Positions 26,111 to 41,419 of a stretch of DNA of 64,000 nt are shown here, piece by piece (positions within the stretch are counted from its first letter, which is position 1; each line of letters begins with the position of its first letter). Source of the DNA: Struthio camelus (Eukaryota; Chordata; Aves; Struthioniformes; Struthionidae); NCBI RefSeq assembly GCF_040807025.1, contig NC_090982.1:78595931-78659930 (forward strand), given 5' to 3'. A model generated the notes under the pieces. It was not told the origin of the DNA, made no database searches, and was given only the letters and a program-made list of their open reading frames with translations. The translations under genes and the position numbers were made by a program.

Positions 26111-26460
26111 ATTCCAAGTCCCCGACGCGTCGGCTGGTCCCGGCGGGGGGAAACGTTATGCGTTGACGGAGGCTGGGGGGGGGGGGGGCCGTTTCTTTTC
26201 TCCAGCGCCAATATTTCGGCCGCTTCCAGGCTATGACGGAGCCGGGGTCCCGCCGTTCCCAAAAGGCGTTCCCAAAAAGCGCTGCGCTCCGGCCTGGCGG
26301 GTGCCCACGTGGTCCTGTCCTTCTGTGCCAAGATCCGAAAGGTGGGGTGTTTTTTTTTTTTTCCCCGTTATTCTCCTCAAATACCAGCTCTCCCCGCAAC
26401 GCAGAGCCGCCTGCTGCCGGGCACAAGAGTGCTTTGCATCTGCTAAACATTTGTAATTGG

Positions 26461-26484
26461 CTTTTTTTTTTTTTTTTTTTTTTT
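26461..26484. repeat. Poly(T) run, 24 nt
   Basis: Uninterrupted T run, with a shorter one at about 26,350. No adjoining retroposon body is recognisable, so it is listed as a simple repeat. Confidence 0.9.
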
Positions 26485-26929
26485 GCCTTAAGTGCCCAGC
26501 CGTGTCTTTCACGGAGAAGCCAGCGCGATGCGGCTGGCGCTGAGCCCCGTGGTTGTCCTCTGCCCACCGCTGGGGCCTCCGTCCCCTGCCCGGCCGCGTC
26601 CCCGTGCTCAGCGCAGGAGGCTCCCCGGCACGTTGCCGAGCCCTGGCTGGGGGGAGTCCTGCACCCCACACCTCAAATTTGGCCAGGGAAAGAGAAAAAC
26701 CCAGAGCTGCAGAGGCTACACCAAGATCTGGAGGAGCTGAAGGCAGCCCAGGTCGGGAGGAGGAAGGAAAACGGGGTCAGTTTGGAACGCAAGCCGCAAG
26801 GGAAACGTTGGGACGTGGAAGGCAGGCAACTTATCTGCGGCTAGCACACTGGAGCCAGGACGGGGGAAATTCAGTGGCTTCGTCCCTGAAAGGCCCATTC
26901 AAGCACAGGCGGCAGCAGCCAAGGAGAAA

Positions 26930-27115
26930 CTAAGAGATAAGGGCAAAAACAACAGTAAAACTGGAATGAAATGACAGCCGTAAAGCCAGTACCGGGAGGG
27001 ACAGTAAAACCGGAGTTTGGCAGCAGCCAGCAGCCCTACACTAATTCCTTTTTTTCTTATTAAAACGCTCTCGTTACGGATTAACGCCCTTTGCTCAGTA
27101 TTTATTGTTTCATCT
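26930..27115. promoter_or_regulatory. AT-rich candidate element
   Basis: AT-rich stretch with 'acagtaaaactggaatgaaat', a nearby diverged copy 'acagtaaaaccgg', and 'tacggattaacgccctttg'. Flanked by GC-rich DNA. Regulatory role is speculative. Confidence 0.3.
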
Positions 27116-27119
27116 GCCC

Positions 27120-29850
27120 TGGAAGGGGTCCCGCGGGCATTTCGGAGCCGGGATCACGAGGCGCAGAGGCACAGGGCTGCACGTCCTTGCCTTCAGCGGC
27201 GGCTTCTGCGGGGAGCAAAGGGAGGGGGCAGGCGGCGGTGGCTTGGGTTTAGGGCTCAGGAGGTCTGTGCCAGGGCTGCAGCTCCCTCGCTCCTTCGCGC
27301 ACATGCTTTGGCGGGTGCTTAGGACATGCACACGTAGCCAAAGGTGACGAACGTGCCGGGCTGGGAGCTTCGTCTCACCCAGAGGTTGCGAGACTCACCC
27401 CTGGCCGCGGAGCGAGTCAGCGTCGGAGCCGGCGCTGCGCTGGGTCTCCCAGCACGCAGGAGCAAGACCTTTGGGCGATGCTGGTTGCCAGATGTGGTGC
27501 ACGCATCTGTCCACTGGGCTCAGCACTGTCCGTCCTGCCAGAGCTCCTCGCCAAAGGCATCCCGTCCCTGGCAGGTCCCAAAAGCAGGTCTCCAGCTGGA
27601 CGGACGGTGCAATGCCTGGTCCGTGTCAGGACCACGTCCTTACCCTCAACTGAGCCTTGCTGCTCTCAGTGCTGTGTCCTGGCACCCCGTATGCCCCAAA
27701 ACGTCCTCCACCAACCCACACATCCCACCCCAACCTGCTCGGGCAGAAGGGCTGCTTTTGCCGAGGGTGCTTTACTAGACTTTGTTCTCCTCCGGACGAG
27801 AGGTTTTTTCTCCCAGGAGGGGCTGGTCCCCACGCGCCCGGTCAGGAGTCCTCTGGCGTCTGCCTGGTAACTAATTCTCGCAGAAGGGACTGGGCTGAGA
27901 CTGAAGCAGTCTGACTTTACCACTCACCTTTATCACTTGACACCCACCCATGGCACAAGCCTCCTCCCGCCTGACACGAGAGACGATGGAGACGGGCAGT
28001 CCTGCAGCCCAGGGTGTGTTTCATTTTTCCCTTCAGTCGATCCAAGGCTCCAGCAGCAATGGGAAAACCACTTCCGTTCATAGCCTGACCCATTTGCCTC
28101 AGCAGCATCAGAAAATCAGATGAAAATGAGACTAAATTTCTGTCCATCCCTCCTCAAGTGGCTCTAAATCTCCGCATCCCCACTGGGCTAATACCTTGCT
28201 CCTTGCAGAGCGCGGGACGTGCCAACACGCCGACTCAGCTCTGGAAGCCAGCACTGAAGCACCACCGCCCTTTCCTAATCCCTCACAGCTCTTCTAACAT
28301 GCCACAGCGAGAGCAAACGTCTCCATGGGATCTCGATGTGTTTTTAATGCGTTAACTCCGTGCCAGAGGGCAGCCACCAAAAAGCTTCAGCTGGAGCTTT
28401 GCTCCTTCACTCAGTTCGCCCTCGCTCTCCCTGTCACCTTCTGGTTGCCCTCCTCTTTCCCTCCTGGAGCGGTCCAGCATCGGGACTTCAGAGGATGGAC
28501 TTGCCCGTATGAAACCCAGTTTGATGTGCGGCCAGGAGCAGAGCAGCACCAGCTGGACCCTGGAGGGGTAGTGCTTGGAGCACAGCCGCAGCATTTGCAC
28601 TGTGCCACATGCGTGCTTGCAGCCCTGTTCACACCGCACACCATCCCTGTGCCCCCATCCCTCCTTCTTGCCCTGGCGGTGGTGCCGGGAAGGGAGCACA
28701 TACAGCAGAGAAGAAGGGGCAGAAGATGGAAGGTGGCTTTTCTGGCCTAAACTCAACAGTTTTCCATGCAGCTGGCTCCAGGCTGGGACACTGCCGCACT
28801 CAGGGGAACTGGTGCAGGAGAGGTCTTCCTGTTGAGACGATGAGGCTGGGTATTAGGTATTGGGTATTGCTAAGTGGCAAGTATTGCTTCCTGGGCTGAA
28901 ACCTCAGCCCAGCACATTGGTGCAGGTGTTGGAGATCTTGAACAAGCTCTCCACAACTAAAAAGCAGTGTAGCTTCGGGCTTCCCGAAAAGCCCTGTTGG
29001 AGGCAAGAGGGCTCCTGAGGTTCAGGACAGCGGCGACCCTGCTGTCACAGTACAGGGCAGGGGACATGCAGCCAGTTCCCCTCCTGGGGCATTGAGCATT
29101 GGCAGCCTCAGTTTCCCTTCAATGCTGCCAGGCCACGAGCGAGGGGACGGCTCCCTTCCAGCCACTCTGCTATCCCACGCCGGACCAGACACTTTCAATC
29201 TCTTCCCCATAAATTACTCCTCCACCTTTTTTTTTTTTTTTCGGGAGTACAGCAGCATTTTAACTACCGAAATATAAAAGGCTTCGGGGCCCTATCGCAA
29301 GGCAGTGATGGTTCCTGCGCATTGCAATGCATTTGCACCCCAGCCGCAGAGCCACAGCCGCTGTTTGCTCCGTCTGCACCGGCTCAGTCCCGACTCCTGC
29401 AGACACGAGCCACCCTCACCTTCCCGGGCCTAGAGAAACTGCTCCGTCTCTTCCTCTTGGGCTTTCCCACCCCCTCGCACACAAGCTAACAATACCCAGG
29501 CAAGCAGAGGTGGATCTGTCGCCTGTCGCAGAGAACAGGGGGAAGCTCAGTCCAGCTCCCACAGCTGCTGCCGGCTTCCTGGGAGAGCCGGGCCGTATCC
29601 CTGTCCTTCTCCTCCTCCCAGGCCTGAGGCTACAGGTGACTTCACCTCTGAAGTTTTCCAAAAATGTTTCCTGATGTGAAAAAAAATAAAAATAAAAATA
29701 AGAGATAACCCACACACCACTTACCCCAGCTCGGAGCTATTGCAGCAGCAGCTAATTTCCAGCAGCCACTACCTGGCAGGAACGGCAGCCCCGCGCGGGC
29801 ATCCGCGCTCCTCGGCACACACCGTCTCCCTAGGTTTCATCCTAAATCAC
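27120..29850. other. Intergenic, GC-rich, no gene identified
   Basis: Short overlapping open frames only. A weak MIR-type tail 'gcctcagtttccctt' lies at 29,104-29,120 and a T run at about 29,227-29,240. I looked on both strands for cytokine-receptor (IL11RA) exons, including a WSxWS-type motif, and found none. Confidence 0.5.
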
Positions 29851-29854
29851 AAGG

Positions 29855-30180
29855 CAACAAACAGGCTGTTCATTAGGCACTGTTTAATTAAGCAATATGG
29901 ATCCTGCCTTGATATTTACAATCCCACTTGTTCGGATTTATTAGAGAAAGTGTCTCGTCTTTAAAGACGGCGACTGTAAAGTTTAATACCGCTTGACTTA
30001 TTGCGAGTTTCGTTTACGGCTCTGAGCTGACGCGACGCGGGCCAGGCGCGGAGCCGGTGGCCTATTAAATCAGAGCTAACTATGCGTGCAGGAAGAGATG
30101 ACTAGCTTCGTTACAACCGGTTCGGTGGTTAATTACCCCAATCTGCATTCACATATTTAAGCCAATTCGCTGTCGCTTTT
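29855..30180. promoter_or_regulatory. Strong AT-rich candidate conserved element
   Basis: Contains 'cattaggcactgtttaatta', 'aagcaatatggatcctgcct', 'taaagtttaataccgcttga', 'gcctattaaatcagagctaa' and 'cggtggttaattacccc'. It has long unique-looking AT-rich sequence between CpG-rich borders, and several homeodomain-type cores. Function not demonstrable from sequence alone. Confidence 0.45.
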
Positions 30181-30729
30181 CCAGGCCCTGGGGAAAGCCA
30201 AGCAAATCCGAGGCCGGTGCGTGGCGAACGTGCTCGTGAAGAGATGGCGACTGCAGACGAGATGGTGACAGAGCCCTGCGGTTCCCAGCTCTCAGACCTT
30301 GCACAGGCACCGGCTGTCCCGGGAAGGAATAAGAGAGTTGGCAAAAGGCCTGGCTCCGAGCTGGGGCGTCTCCCTTCCTCCTGTCCCCGGGCTGAACGAC
30401 GGCTCCGAGCTCGAGAGTCACCCCGTGAGCTACCAGGTCCGCGCGCTGCTGCCCACCGCCGTCTCGCGGGACCGCGGCTTCCCCGCGACGCTGGGAAAGG
30501 GCTCGGACAGCCGCAGGCCAGGCGATGGGCCTGGCTCGGGGACGGGGACATCACGAGCACGGGAGGAGGGGGCCCAGCACCCGCATCCAGCCCGGCTCCG
30601 AGCTCCCCCGGAGCCGCACGCTGTCCCGACCCGTCTCCAATCCCAACCCCACGGGGCAGCGATACGGGAGCAACGCACAGACCTGGGGAGGGGGAAGCAG
30701 CACTTGCCAGAAGTCGTTGTTTAGCAGGT

Positions 30730-30890
30730 GGCGAATGAATCCTGAGAAGAACATTCACCTCCTTGCAAGATATTTCTAGCCCCCAGGAGACCAATTACAG
30801 ACTTTGCAATAATACAGGCCTCATCAGGGAGTTAAGAGAATGGCTCTTTGATGACAAATCAAAAAAGAGTTGCATGAGAACGCGACGGCA
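30730..30890. promoter_or_regulatory. AT-rich candidate element near GALT 3' end
   Basis: AT-rich strip with 'agaccaattacagactttgc', which holds a CCAAT box, then 'tgatgacaaatcaaaaaaga'. It is the last such block before GALT, about 0.9 kb beyond the GALT poly(A) signal. Confidence 0.3.
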
Positions 30891-31764
30891 GATGGTGCTC
30901 AGCACCCAGCACCGCGCGACGAGCGTCCCCACCAGGGCACACCCCCAAGGCTGCCTACCCGCTCCCTCCAAATCGGCCCCGGTGCCAGCCCGGTTGCATC
31001 ACTGCCCGGGACCAACCCCTGCAAGGCCCCAGGGTTTTCCCCAGCCCCAGGAGCGAAGGGAAGGGGCTGCAAGGGGGAAGCAGAGATCACAGAGCTGTTT
31101 GCAGCATCCCTCCAGCCCAACAGCCAGGCTGCTGGTCCCCCGGCCGCACGGGGTGGGCACAGAGGGGCTGGCAGCACGGTGAGCTGAGCTGGACCCACCT
31201 GCATCCCTCTTGGACTCAGGGAAGATCCAGCCCTCTGCTGCATCCCATCAGCTCCTGCAGCCCCGTACAGCACCCGCAGTACCTGCTGGCCCGCAGCAGG
31301 CAGGAGGAGGACCACGGCCAACCCGTGGCCCCAGGCAGAGAAGAGGAAGAGGAGCAGCCCTGTGGCTCAGCCCTGCCCCGCAGCAGGGGATCTGCGTGCT
31401 CAGCCTCTGTGCAGCCAGGGAGCCACAGCCAGCAGTTTCCATGCAGCAAGTTTGCCAGGCCTCAGCCCTCTCCTAGGAGGGCATGGGTAGACCTTGAGCG
31501 GCAGAAACACCTCCCCGCTGTCAGCTCCTCCCTGAGCCTGCAGCTCTCAGGGACAGGCTCAGAGCTCCCCCCAGGGAGGAAGAAGAGGCAGTGCAGAGCC
31601 AGAAACAGCAGCAAGTGGCATGGGGCTATCTGGCATCTCCTTTGCAGCCCCCAGCGTTATTCCTCCCGACGGCAGCTGGGGTAAGAGCCCCCCCACACAG
31701 CTGTACCCTCCCATGAAGGGCCAAGAGCCAGCAGGCCACAGGCAGAAGCACTTTGCTTACGGGT

Positions 31765-31770
31765 TTTATT
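31765..31770 (-). terminator. GALT: GALT poly(A) signal
   Basis: AATAAA on the minus strand, about 415 nt downstream of the GALT stop codon. It is the only canonical hexamer between the stop and this point, which gives a 3' UTR of roughly 0.43 kb. Confidence 0.7.
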
Positions 31771-32183
31771 GGACAGAGGGGCTGCGCTCCTCCCTGGGGC
31801 AGGCAAACCCACCAGCATCATTCCCAGCTCCACTAGTAAGAGACAGGTTTGAGAGGAGGGTAAGCCCTTCAGTGCTGATAACAGCACTCTTTGGAGACAG
31901 GAAGACGCAACCTGGGATGAGGAAGGAGACAGCGGGAATGGTATCGCCTGCACATGGATGCAGCAGGATTAGGACAGGGGTTACCTGTACACCAGCAGGC
32001 AAAATTGGCCCACAAGTGAGGCCCAGCTGTGGCAAGGCTCAGGAGAAGGTGCCTCAGCAAGGAAACTGGAGGGCTCACAAGTGAAGCGAGTTCACAAGCC
32101 TCAGCCTAGCTCTCCCTGCTACCCAGAGACTCCTCTCCCTGGCCCTGCTGAGCAAAGCCAAGGGACAACTCCACTGCTCCTCG

Positions 32184-36422
<4,239 letters not shown>

Positions 36423-36825
36423 AGCGCTGCGCGGCCCCGCCCCGGCTCTCATGGCCACGCCCCTGGCCACGCCCCCAGGGCTGCGATACCCGCCCCGGCC
36501 CTGCCGGCCCCGCCCCCAGCCCCGCCCACGCGGCGATGATACCCGCCCCCAGCCCCGCCCCCAGGCCTGCGCTACCCGCCCCGGCCCTGCCAGCCCCGCC
36601 CCCTCGGCGGTGACACCCGCCCCAACCCCGCCCCCGCGGCGGTGACGCCCGGCCCCAGCCCCGCCCCCAGGGCTGCAATACCCACCCCGGCCCCGCCGGC
36701 CCCGCCCTCATCCCCGCCCCCGGGCGGTGACGCCCGGCCCCAGCGCGACCGGCCCCGCCCCCGGCCCCGCCCCCCGGGCGGTGGCGGAGGCCCGCGCGCC
36801 GGGCTCGCGCGGCGGCGGCGGCGGC
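36423..36825. promoter_or_regulatory. Bidirectional GALT/SIGMAR1 CpG-island promoter built of GC-box tandem units
   Basis: The 403 bp between the GALT and SIGMAR1 start codons is extremely C-rich on the plus strand. It consists of diverged tandem units about 75-110 bp long. Each unit combines a 'ctgcgatacccgcccc'-type segment (near 36481, 36565, 36673) with a 'gcggtgacgcccg'-type segment (near 36532, 36608, 36640, 36724). CCGCCC/CCCGCC GC boxes, the known Sp/KLF targets, recur throughout and no TATA box is visible. One regulatory block for both genes is inferred from the head-to-head spacing. The CpG-dense zone extends into both first introns. Confidence 0.75.
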
Positions 36826-39677
36826 ATGGGGGTGCCGGGGCCGCGGGCGCTGCGGGCCGGGCTGGCGCTGGGCGCCCTGGCGCTGGTGCTGCAGGGGCTG
36901 CGGGCCTGGCTCGCCGCCAAGCGCTACGAGTTCCAGGCGGCCGAGATCGCCCAGCTCGCCCGGCACCACGCCGGTACCGCACGGGGCCGCCGAGGCGGGG
37001 CAGGCCCGAGCGGGCGGCGGGGCCCGGCGGGCGCGGGCGGCTGGCGGCGGGGGAGCGGGACTGGGGGGCGGGAGGGAGCGAGGAACCGGGAGAGTGGGAG
37101 CGGGATCAGGGGGGAACCAGGGAAACGGGAGTCCGGGCCGGAGGGAGGGGGGGAGCGGGATGAAGGAGGGACCGGGGAGCCGGTACCGGGAGGGGGGGGC
37201 GGGATGAAGGAGGGACCGGGGAGCCGGTACCGGGGGGGGGGGCGGGATGAAGGAGGGACCGGGGAGCCGGTACCGGGCGGGGGGGCGGGATGAAGGAGGG
37301 ACCGGGGAGCCGGTACCGGGGGGGGGGGGCGGGATGAAGGAGGGACCGGGGAGCCGGTACCGGGAGCAGGATGCTGGTGGGCCTGGGAGCAGCGGGGGCC
37401 GCCCGGTGCTGGGGCCGGGCTGGGCAGCACGTCCTCGTCCGCCGTCCCGGTCCGTGGCGTCGCGGTGCCGGAGGGCTGGGGAGAGGCGACATCTCCCCTC
37501 GGTGGGGGGAAGGAGGCCTGGCAGGGCCTCACGGTGCTCCCCGGGTGCTGCAGGGCTGGACCACGAGCTGGCTTTCTCCAAGATCATCGTGGAGCTGCGG
37601 AAGAAGCACCCGGGCCACATCCTGCCGGACGAGGACCTGCAGTGGGTGTTCGTGAACGCGGGCGGCTGGATGGGCTCCATGTGCCTCCTGCACGCCTCGC
37701 TCACCGAGTACGTGCTGCTCTTCGGCACAGCCGTCGACACCGGCGGCCACTCGGGTAAGCGGGCTCGGGGGGGCCCGGCCCCACGAGGAAGGGGCTGGGT
37801 ATCTGAGCTCTTTTTGCCTCGTGCCTGCAAGCAAGCTCGGGGCGGGGGGGACGCGCGTTCAGGCCTGGACGCCCAGGCCCGGGTGCACCAAGGGCACCGT
37901 GAGACCTTGGCAGAGCAGAGCTGTGCTGTCCCCTCCGCTCCCGGTCGCAGCTCAGCCACCGCGACGTGGCCCGAGAGTCAAAGCGCTCAGCTAGCACGGC
38001 TGCGGCCAGCTCATACCGCGGAGGCTGCTGGGGCGGCTCGGTTTCGTTTCCGCAGGGCCCCCGTTAACAGCGTCACAGTGGCTGGGTCGAGAGACTGTCA
38101 CCGCCGAGCTGCGGCCAGCCTCGGAGGGGCTGACCGTCAAGGACGCTGAGTTCGCTGTAGCGAAGGAGCCCCTCTCGCTGCCCGTGCCGGACGTGGCACG
38201 GAGCTGCTGCAGACAGGGACGGGAGGTTGGCCGCCAGGACAGAGTCCGTGTTTGCTGAGACTCTGCGCCTTCACGCAGCCTTGGCAACTGCTGGCGCTTC
38301 AGCCCAGTTCGTGGGAAGAGGTCAGTAGGGCAATTGCACAGTAGCCGGCGATTCAGTAGTGGCACGTGGGCATCCTTTGTCCCAGATGTCCTGGCAGGTT
38401 CTGCTCGCAGCCAACCCTCGCTGGGCAGAGCCTTGACAAGAGTGTTTCTAAATAAGCCCTGGCTCCAGTGGAGCCTTTCCCAGGCTCCAGCAGGCTGAGG
38501 CTCGGGGTGACTCTGCCACCCCTCCGCCGTGGGCAGCTGCGAGGGAGCAGCCCCTGCAGCAGCCTCGCTCACACCGCGCAATGCTGTCCTGCAGCTGCTG
38601 CCTCCACAGCAGCCGAGCCAGGTCCCAGTTCATGGTGTTTTGGGCAGCCAGGACTCTCCGTGTCCAACTGACAGGCAGAGGCAGGCATCTCGTCTCCCCA
38701 CCGCTTCCTGAGGGAGCCGATGCCAAAATGCTCTGGGAACAAAGGGCGCCTAAAGATACTGAGCAGCTCAGGCTGTTGGGATGTGACCGGTTACACAGGG
38801 AGCCAGGTACCAGTCCTGGTCCACGCGCTTCGGTGCTTGCCCAGGCTGCACTGAGGCCATAGAGCTGGTGTCCTTCCCCACTGGAGGGCTTCTTCTTGGC
38901 TCTGATCTCAGTCACCGAGCTGTCCCCATGCCCTCGGGGGCCCTGGCCAGGCACGCACTGAGTCGATGCTGTCCGTCCTCTCTCAGGTCGGTACTGGGCG
39001 GATATCTCTGACACCGTCATCTCGGGGACCTTCCGGCAGTGGAAAGAGGGAACCACCAGAAGTGAGATCTACTATCCAGGTAAGCCCAGGAACTGCAGTG
39101 CCCTGCGGGCTGCACACGTGCCTGTCTATATCCACAGTGCCGGGGCACAGCTGCTCTGTGGCCTGATCCTCCGCTGCTATATGAGCCTCCTCCTTCCAGC
39201 TGGCAAAAGCCCAGAGCTCAGGATGGGGGCTTCATAACCCCTGAGCCCATCCCAGCACCTTAGTGGGTGCCAGTTGGGTTAGCCCCAGTGAGCAAGGCTG
39301 GGGAGGGTTTGAAGGCAAACCCGGCATGGGGTGCGCAGGTCAGGGTGCTCTACACTACAGCTTCAGGGTTCCTCTTCACCTCCCCTGTTTGGGCACGATC
39401 TGGGAGCACCACCCACCGCTGGGATCAACACCGCACCTGTGTGTTGGCAGGGGACACCATCGTGCACCAGGCGGGAGAGGCCACGTCCGTGCAGTGGAGT
39501 GCGGGCACCTGGATGGTGGAGTACGGCCGAGGCTTCATCCCCTCCACGCTCGCCTTTGCCCTGGCTGACACCCTCTTCAGCACTCAGGACTTTGTCACCC
39601 TCTTTTACACCCTGCGGGTCTACGCCAAGGGCCTGCTCTTGGAAGCCAATGCCTTCTTCAGCACCATGGCTTGCTAA
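36826..39677 (+). CDS. SIGMAR1: Sigma non-opioid intracellular receptor 1, 4 exons, complete
   Basis: ER membrane chaperone at mitochondria-associated membranes that binds sterols and many synthetic ligands and modulates IP3 receptors and ion channels; related to yeast ERG2 sterol isomerase. Exons 36826-36973, 37554-37754, 38987-39079, 39451-39677; GT-AG junctions; 669 nt, 222 aa (human 223). The N-terminal hydrophobic segment (about residues 9-28) is the single transmembrane helix. Then follow [55 protein letters not shown], the cupin-fold core [30 protein letters not shown] and [13 protein letters not shown]. Ligand-site acids match human D126 (here D125) and E172 (here E171). The C-terminus ends [11 protein letters not shown], unlike human. 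The ATG at 36826 lies in a GGC repeat with G at +4. All three introns are phase 1, so exons 2 and 3 could each be skipped in frame. Intron 1 carries a 45-bp tandem repeat. Confidence 0.97.
37150..37375. repeat. About 45-bp minisatellite in SIGMAR1 intron 1, 5 copies
   Basis: The unit 'gatgaaggagggaccgggga' followed by GCCGGTACCGG and a G run recurs five times with 43-46 bp spacing. The length differences lie in the G run. Purine-rich and G-quadruplex-prone on the coding strand. Confidence 0.9.
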
Positions 39678-41390
39678 GCCCGGCTCGCCGGGGTGCTCTG
39701 CAAGGCAGAGCTGGCTCCTCTTCTCCTAGCCTTCCTCCCTCCTCCTCTTCCAACTCCCCAGGACGAGGCTCTAGCAGAGGCAACAGATCCCCTGTGCCTC
39801 TCCCCTCTCACTCTGTCCTTTCCCGTGTGCCAGCTCAACTGAGCACTGAGCCTGTAGCACCCTGTGCAAGTGGGTGCCAGGACAGATGGACCGTGGCAGA
39901 GTCACAGCAATGCAGATCACGAGTTCTCTTTCCTACTTGTCTGTCCTCTTTTAGTGCAGAGCCTTATCTTGCTTTTCCATCCTCCAGGGACAGCTGCCTT
40001 GCACTAGAGTGGCCTTGCAAGATATAAAGACCCCTGTGTGCTCTCAGAGGAGCTGGGCCTGGCTGCCCCCTGGCTCCACGAACTTTCCACAGCTCCCAAG
40101 ACGTAAGGAAGACCATGCTGGTGTAAGCCAGGCTGCACCATCCCTCTCAGGGTAGGGAAAGCTGTCCAGAGACACGTCTCTGTGGGCAGCACCTGACGTA
40201 AAGGGACGCTGTGAGTTTCCCTGTCTCCCTCCTGAGCTGGCAGGCTGCCCCACGCTGCGGTCAGCGCAGAGAGCGGTGTATCCAGCTGGCAGCTCCTCTC
40301 AGTGGCTCAGATCCCAGCTGATACGTTTTGGCAGCACACAGTGTCCCCTTGGCACAGGCCATGGGCCGCTCTGCACTGGGACCCCCAGACAGCCGGGGGA
40401 TGCCTGGCCTCTGTGCTGGAGGTCTGTCCCAGTTCAGGTACCTGCTCCCAGTATGCAAGTTGCCCTGGGGGGCAGAGGCTGGAAGAGTTTCCCTTTCCCC
40501 TGACCCCCACCCCCATCCATTCCTCCAAAGGGGGAGAGCCACCGTCTGTCGCCTTAACTGAGAGCCCATTCTGCGGTGGCCTCCAGGCTATGCATATATA
40601 TAGTGTCTGCAGGTGCTGGGGAGCACCAGCCGGGAAGTGCTGTGGACACCCAGACCTCTATATTAGCTCAGGACAGGATCTCACCCCTCTGAACACTTCC
40701 CCCAGCTGAGAAACCTGAGCCCCCAAGTCCCCGGATCTCCCATCCCTGCTGCCTCCATCTCTAAGTAGTGGGTTGAAGCAGGCGCTGGCTGGAGGCCTGC
40801 CGGGGGAACAGCAACCCTGCTCCCCGCTTGGCCCGAGCAGCCTGGGAACGGCCCCGTGGCACGCGGGGGTCCCAGCTGTGGAGGGAGCAAGCAGGGCAGG
40901 CAACCGGGAACGCTGGGCCCCCCTCGGCTGCACCCCAGCTCCACTCGCTGCTCGCCACTAGGCTGTTTGCAGGGGTTCATCCCTTCTCCAGCCCGTGGTC
41001 TGTCCGTAGTGGCTGCCACGGCAGGTTTTTCACTGAAACGCAGGAAGAGGTGCTGGGCGCCCTGTGAAAGCCACTCTGAGCATCCCCTCCTGCCGGCAGC
41101 CAGAGCCTGGCCTTGCTCCGAGCTGGCCACGCTCCCTCAGCCCTGCCGGGGGGTGCGGACGCCCCACTCGCAGTCCTCGTGCCCGCAGCCCATGCAGGGT
41201 GCCAGGTCCTGGGCTCGCTGCTTGGTGGAGGGCTTTAACCTCAGTGCAGTTCCCAAAGTAACGTGTCCACCCCGGCCACCAGGCCTGTAGCATGTCCCTC
41301 CTCCTGCTCCTCAGACCACCCTCGTCCCGCCAACCAGCAGCCCCGCACATGGGCTACTTCTAAACTAGCCACCCGAGAAAAGATGTCAGT

Positions 41391-41396
41391 AATAAA
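41391..41396 (+). terminator. SIGMAR1: SIGMAR1 poly(A) signal
   Basis: AATAAA about 1.7 kb after the SIGMAR1 stop, followed by a T/G-rich stretch with GGTTTGGG. I saw no canonical hexamer between the stop and here, so the 3' UTR would be about 1.7 kb (39678-41415). Confidence 0.6.
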
Positions 41397-41419
41397 CATG
41401 TTCATCTGACCGGTTTGGG

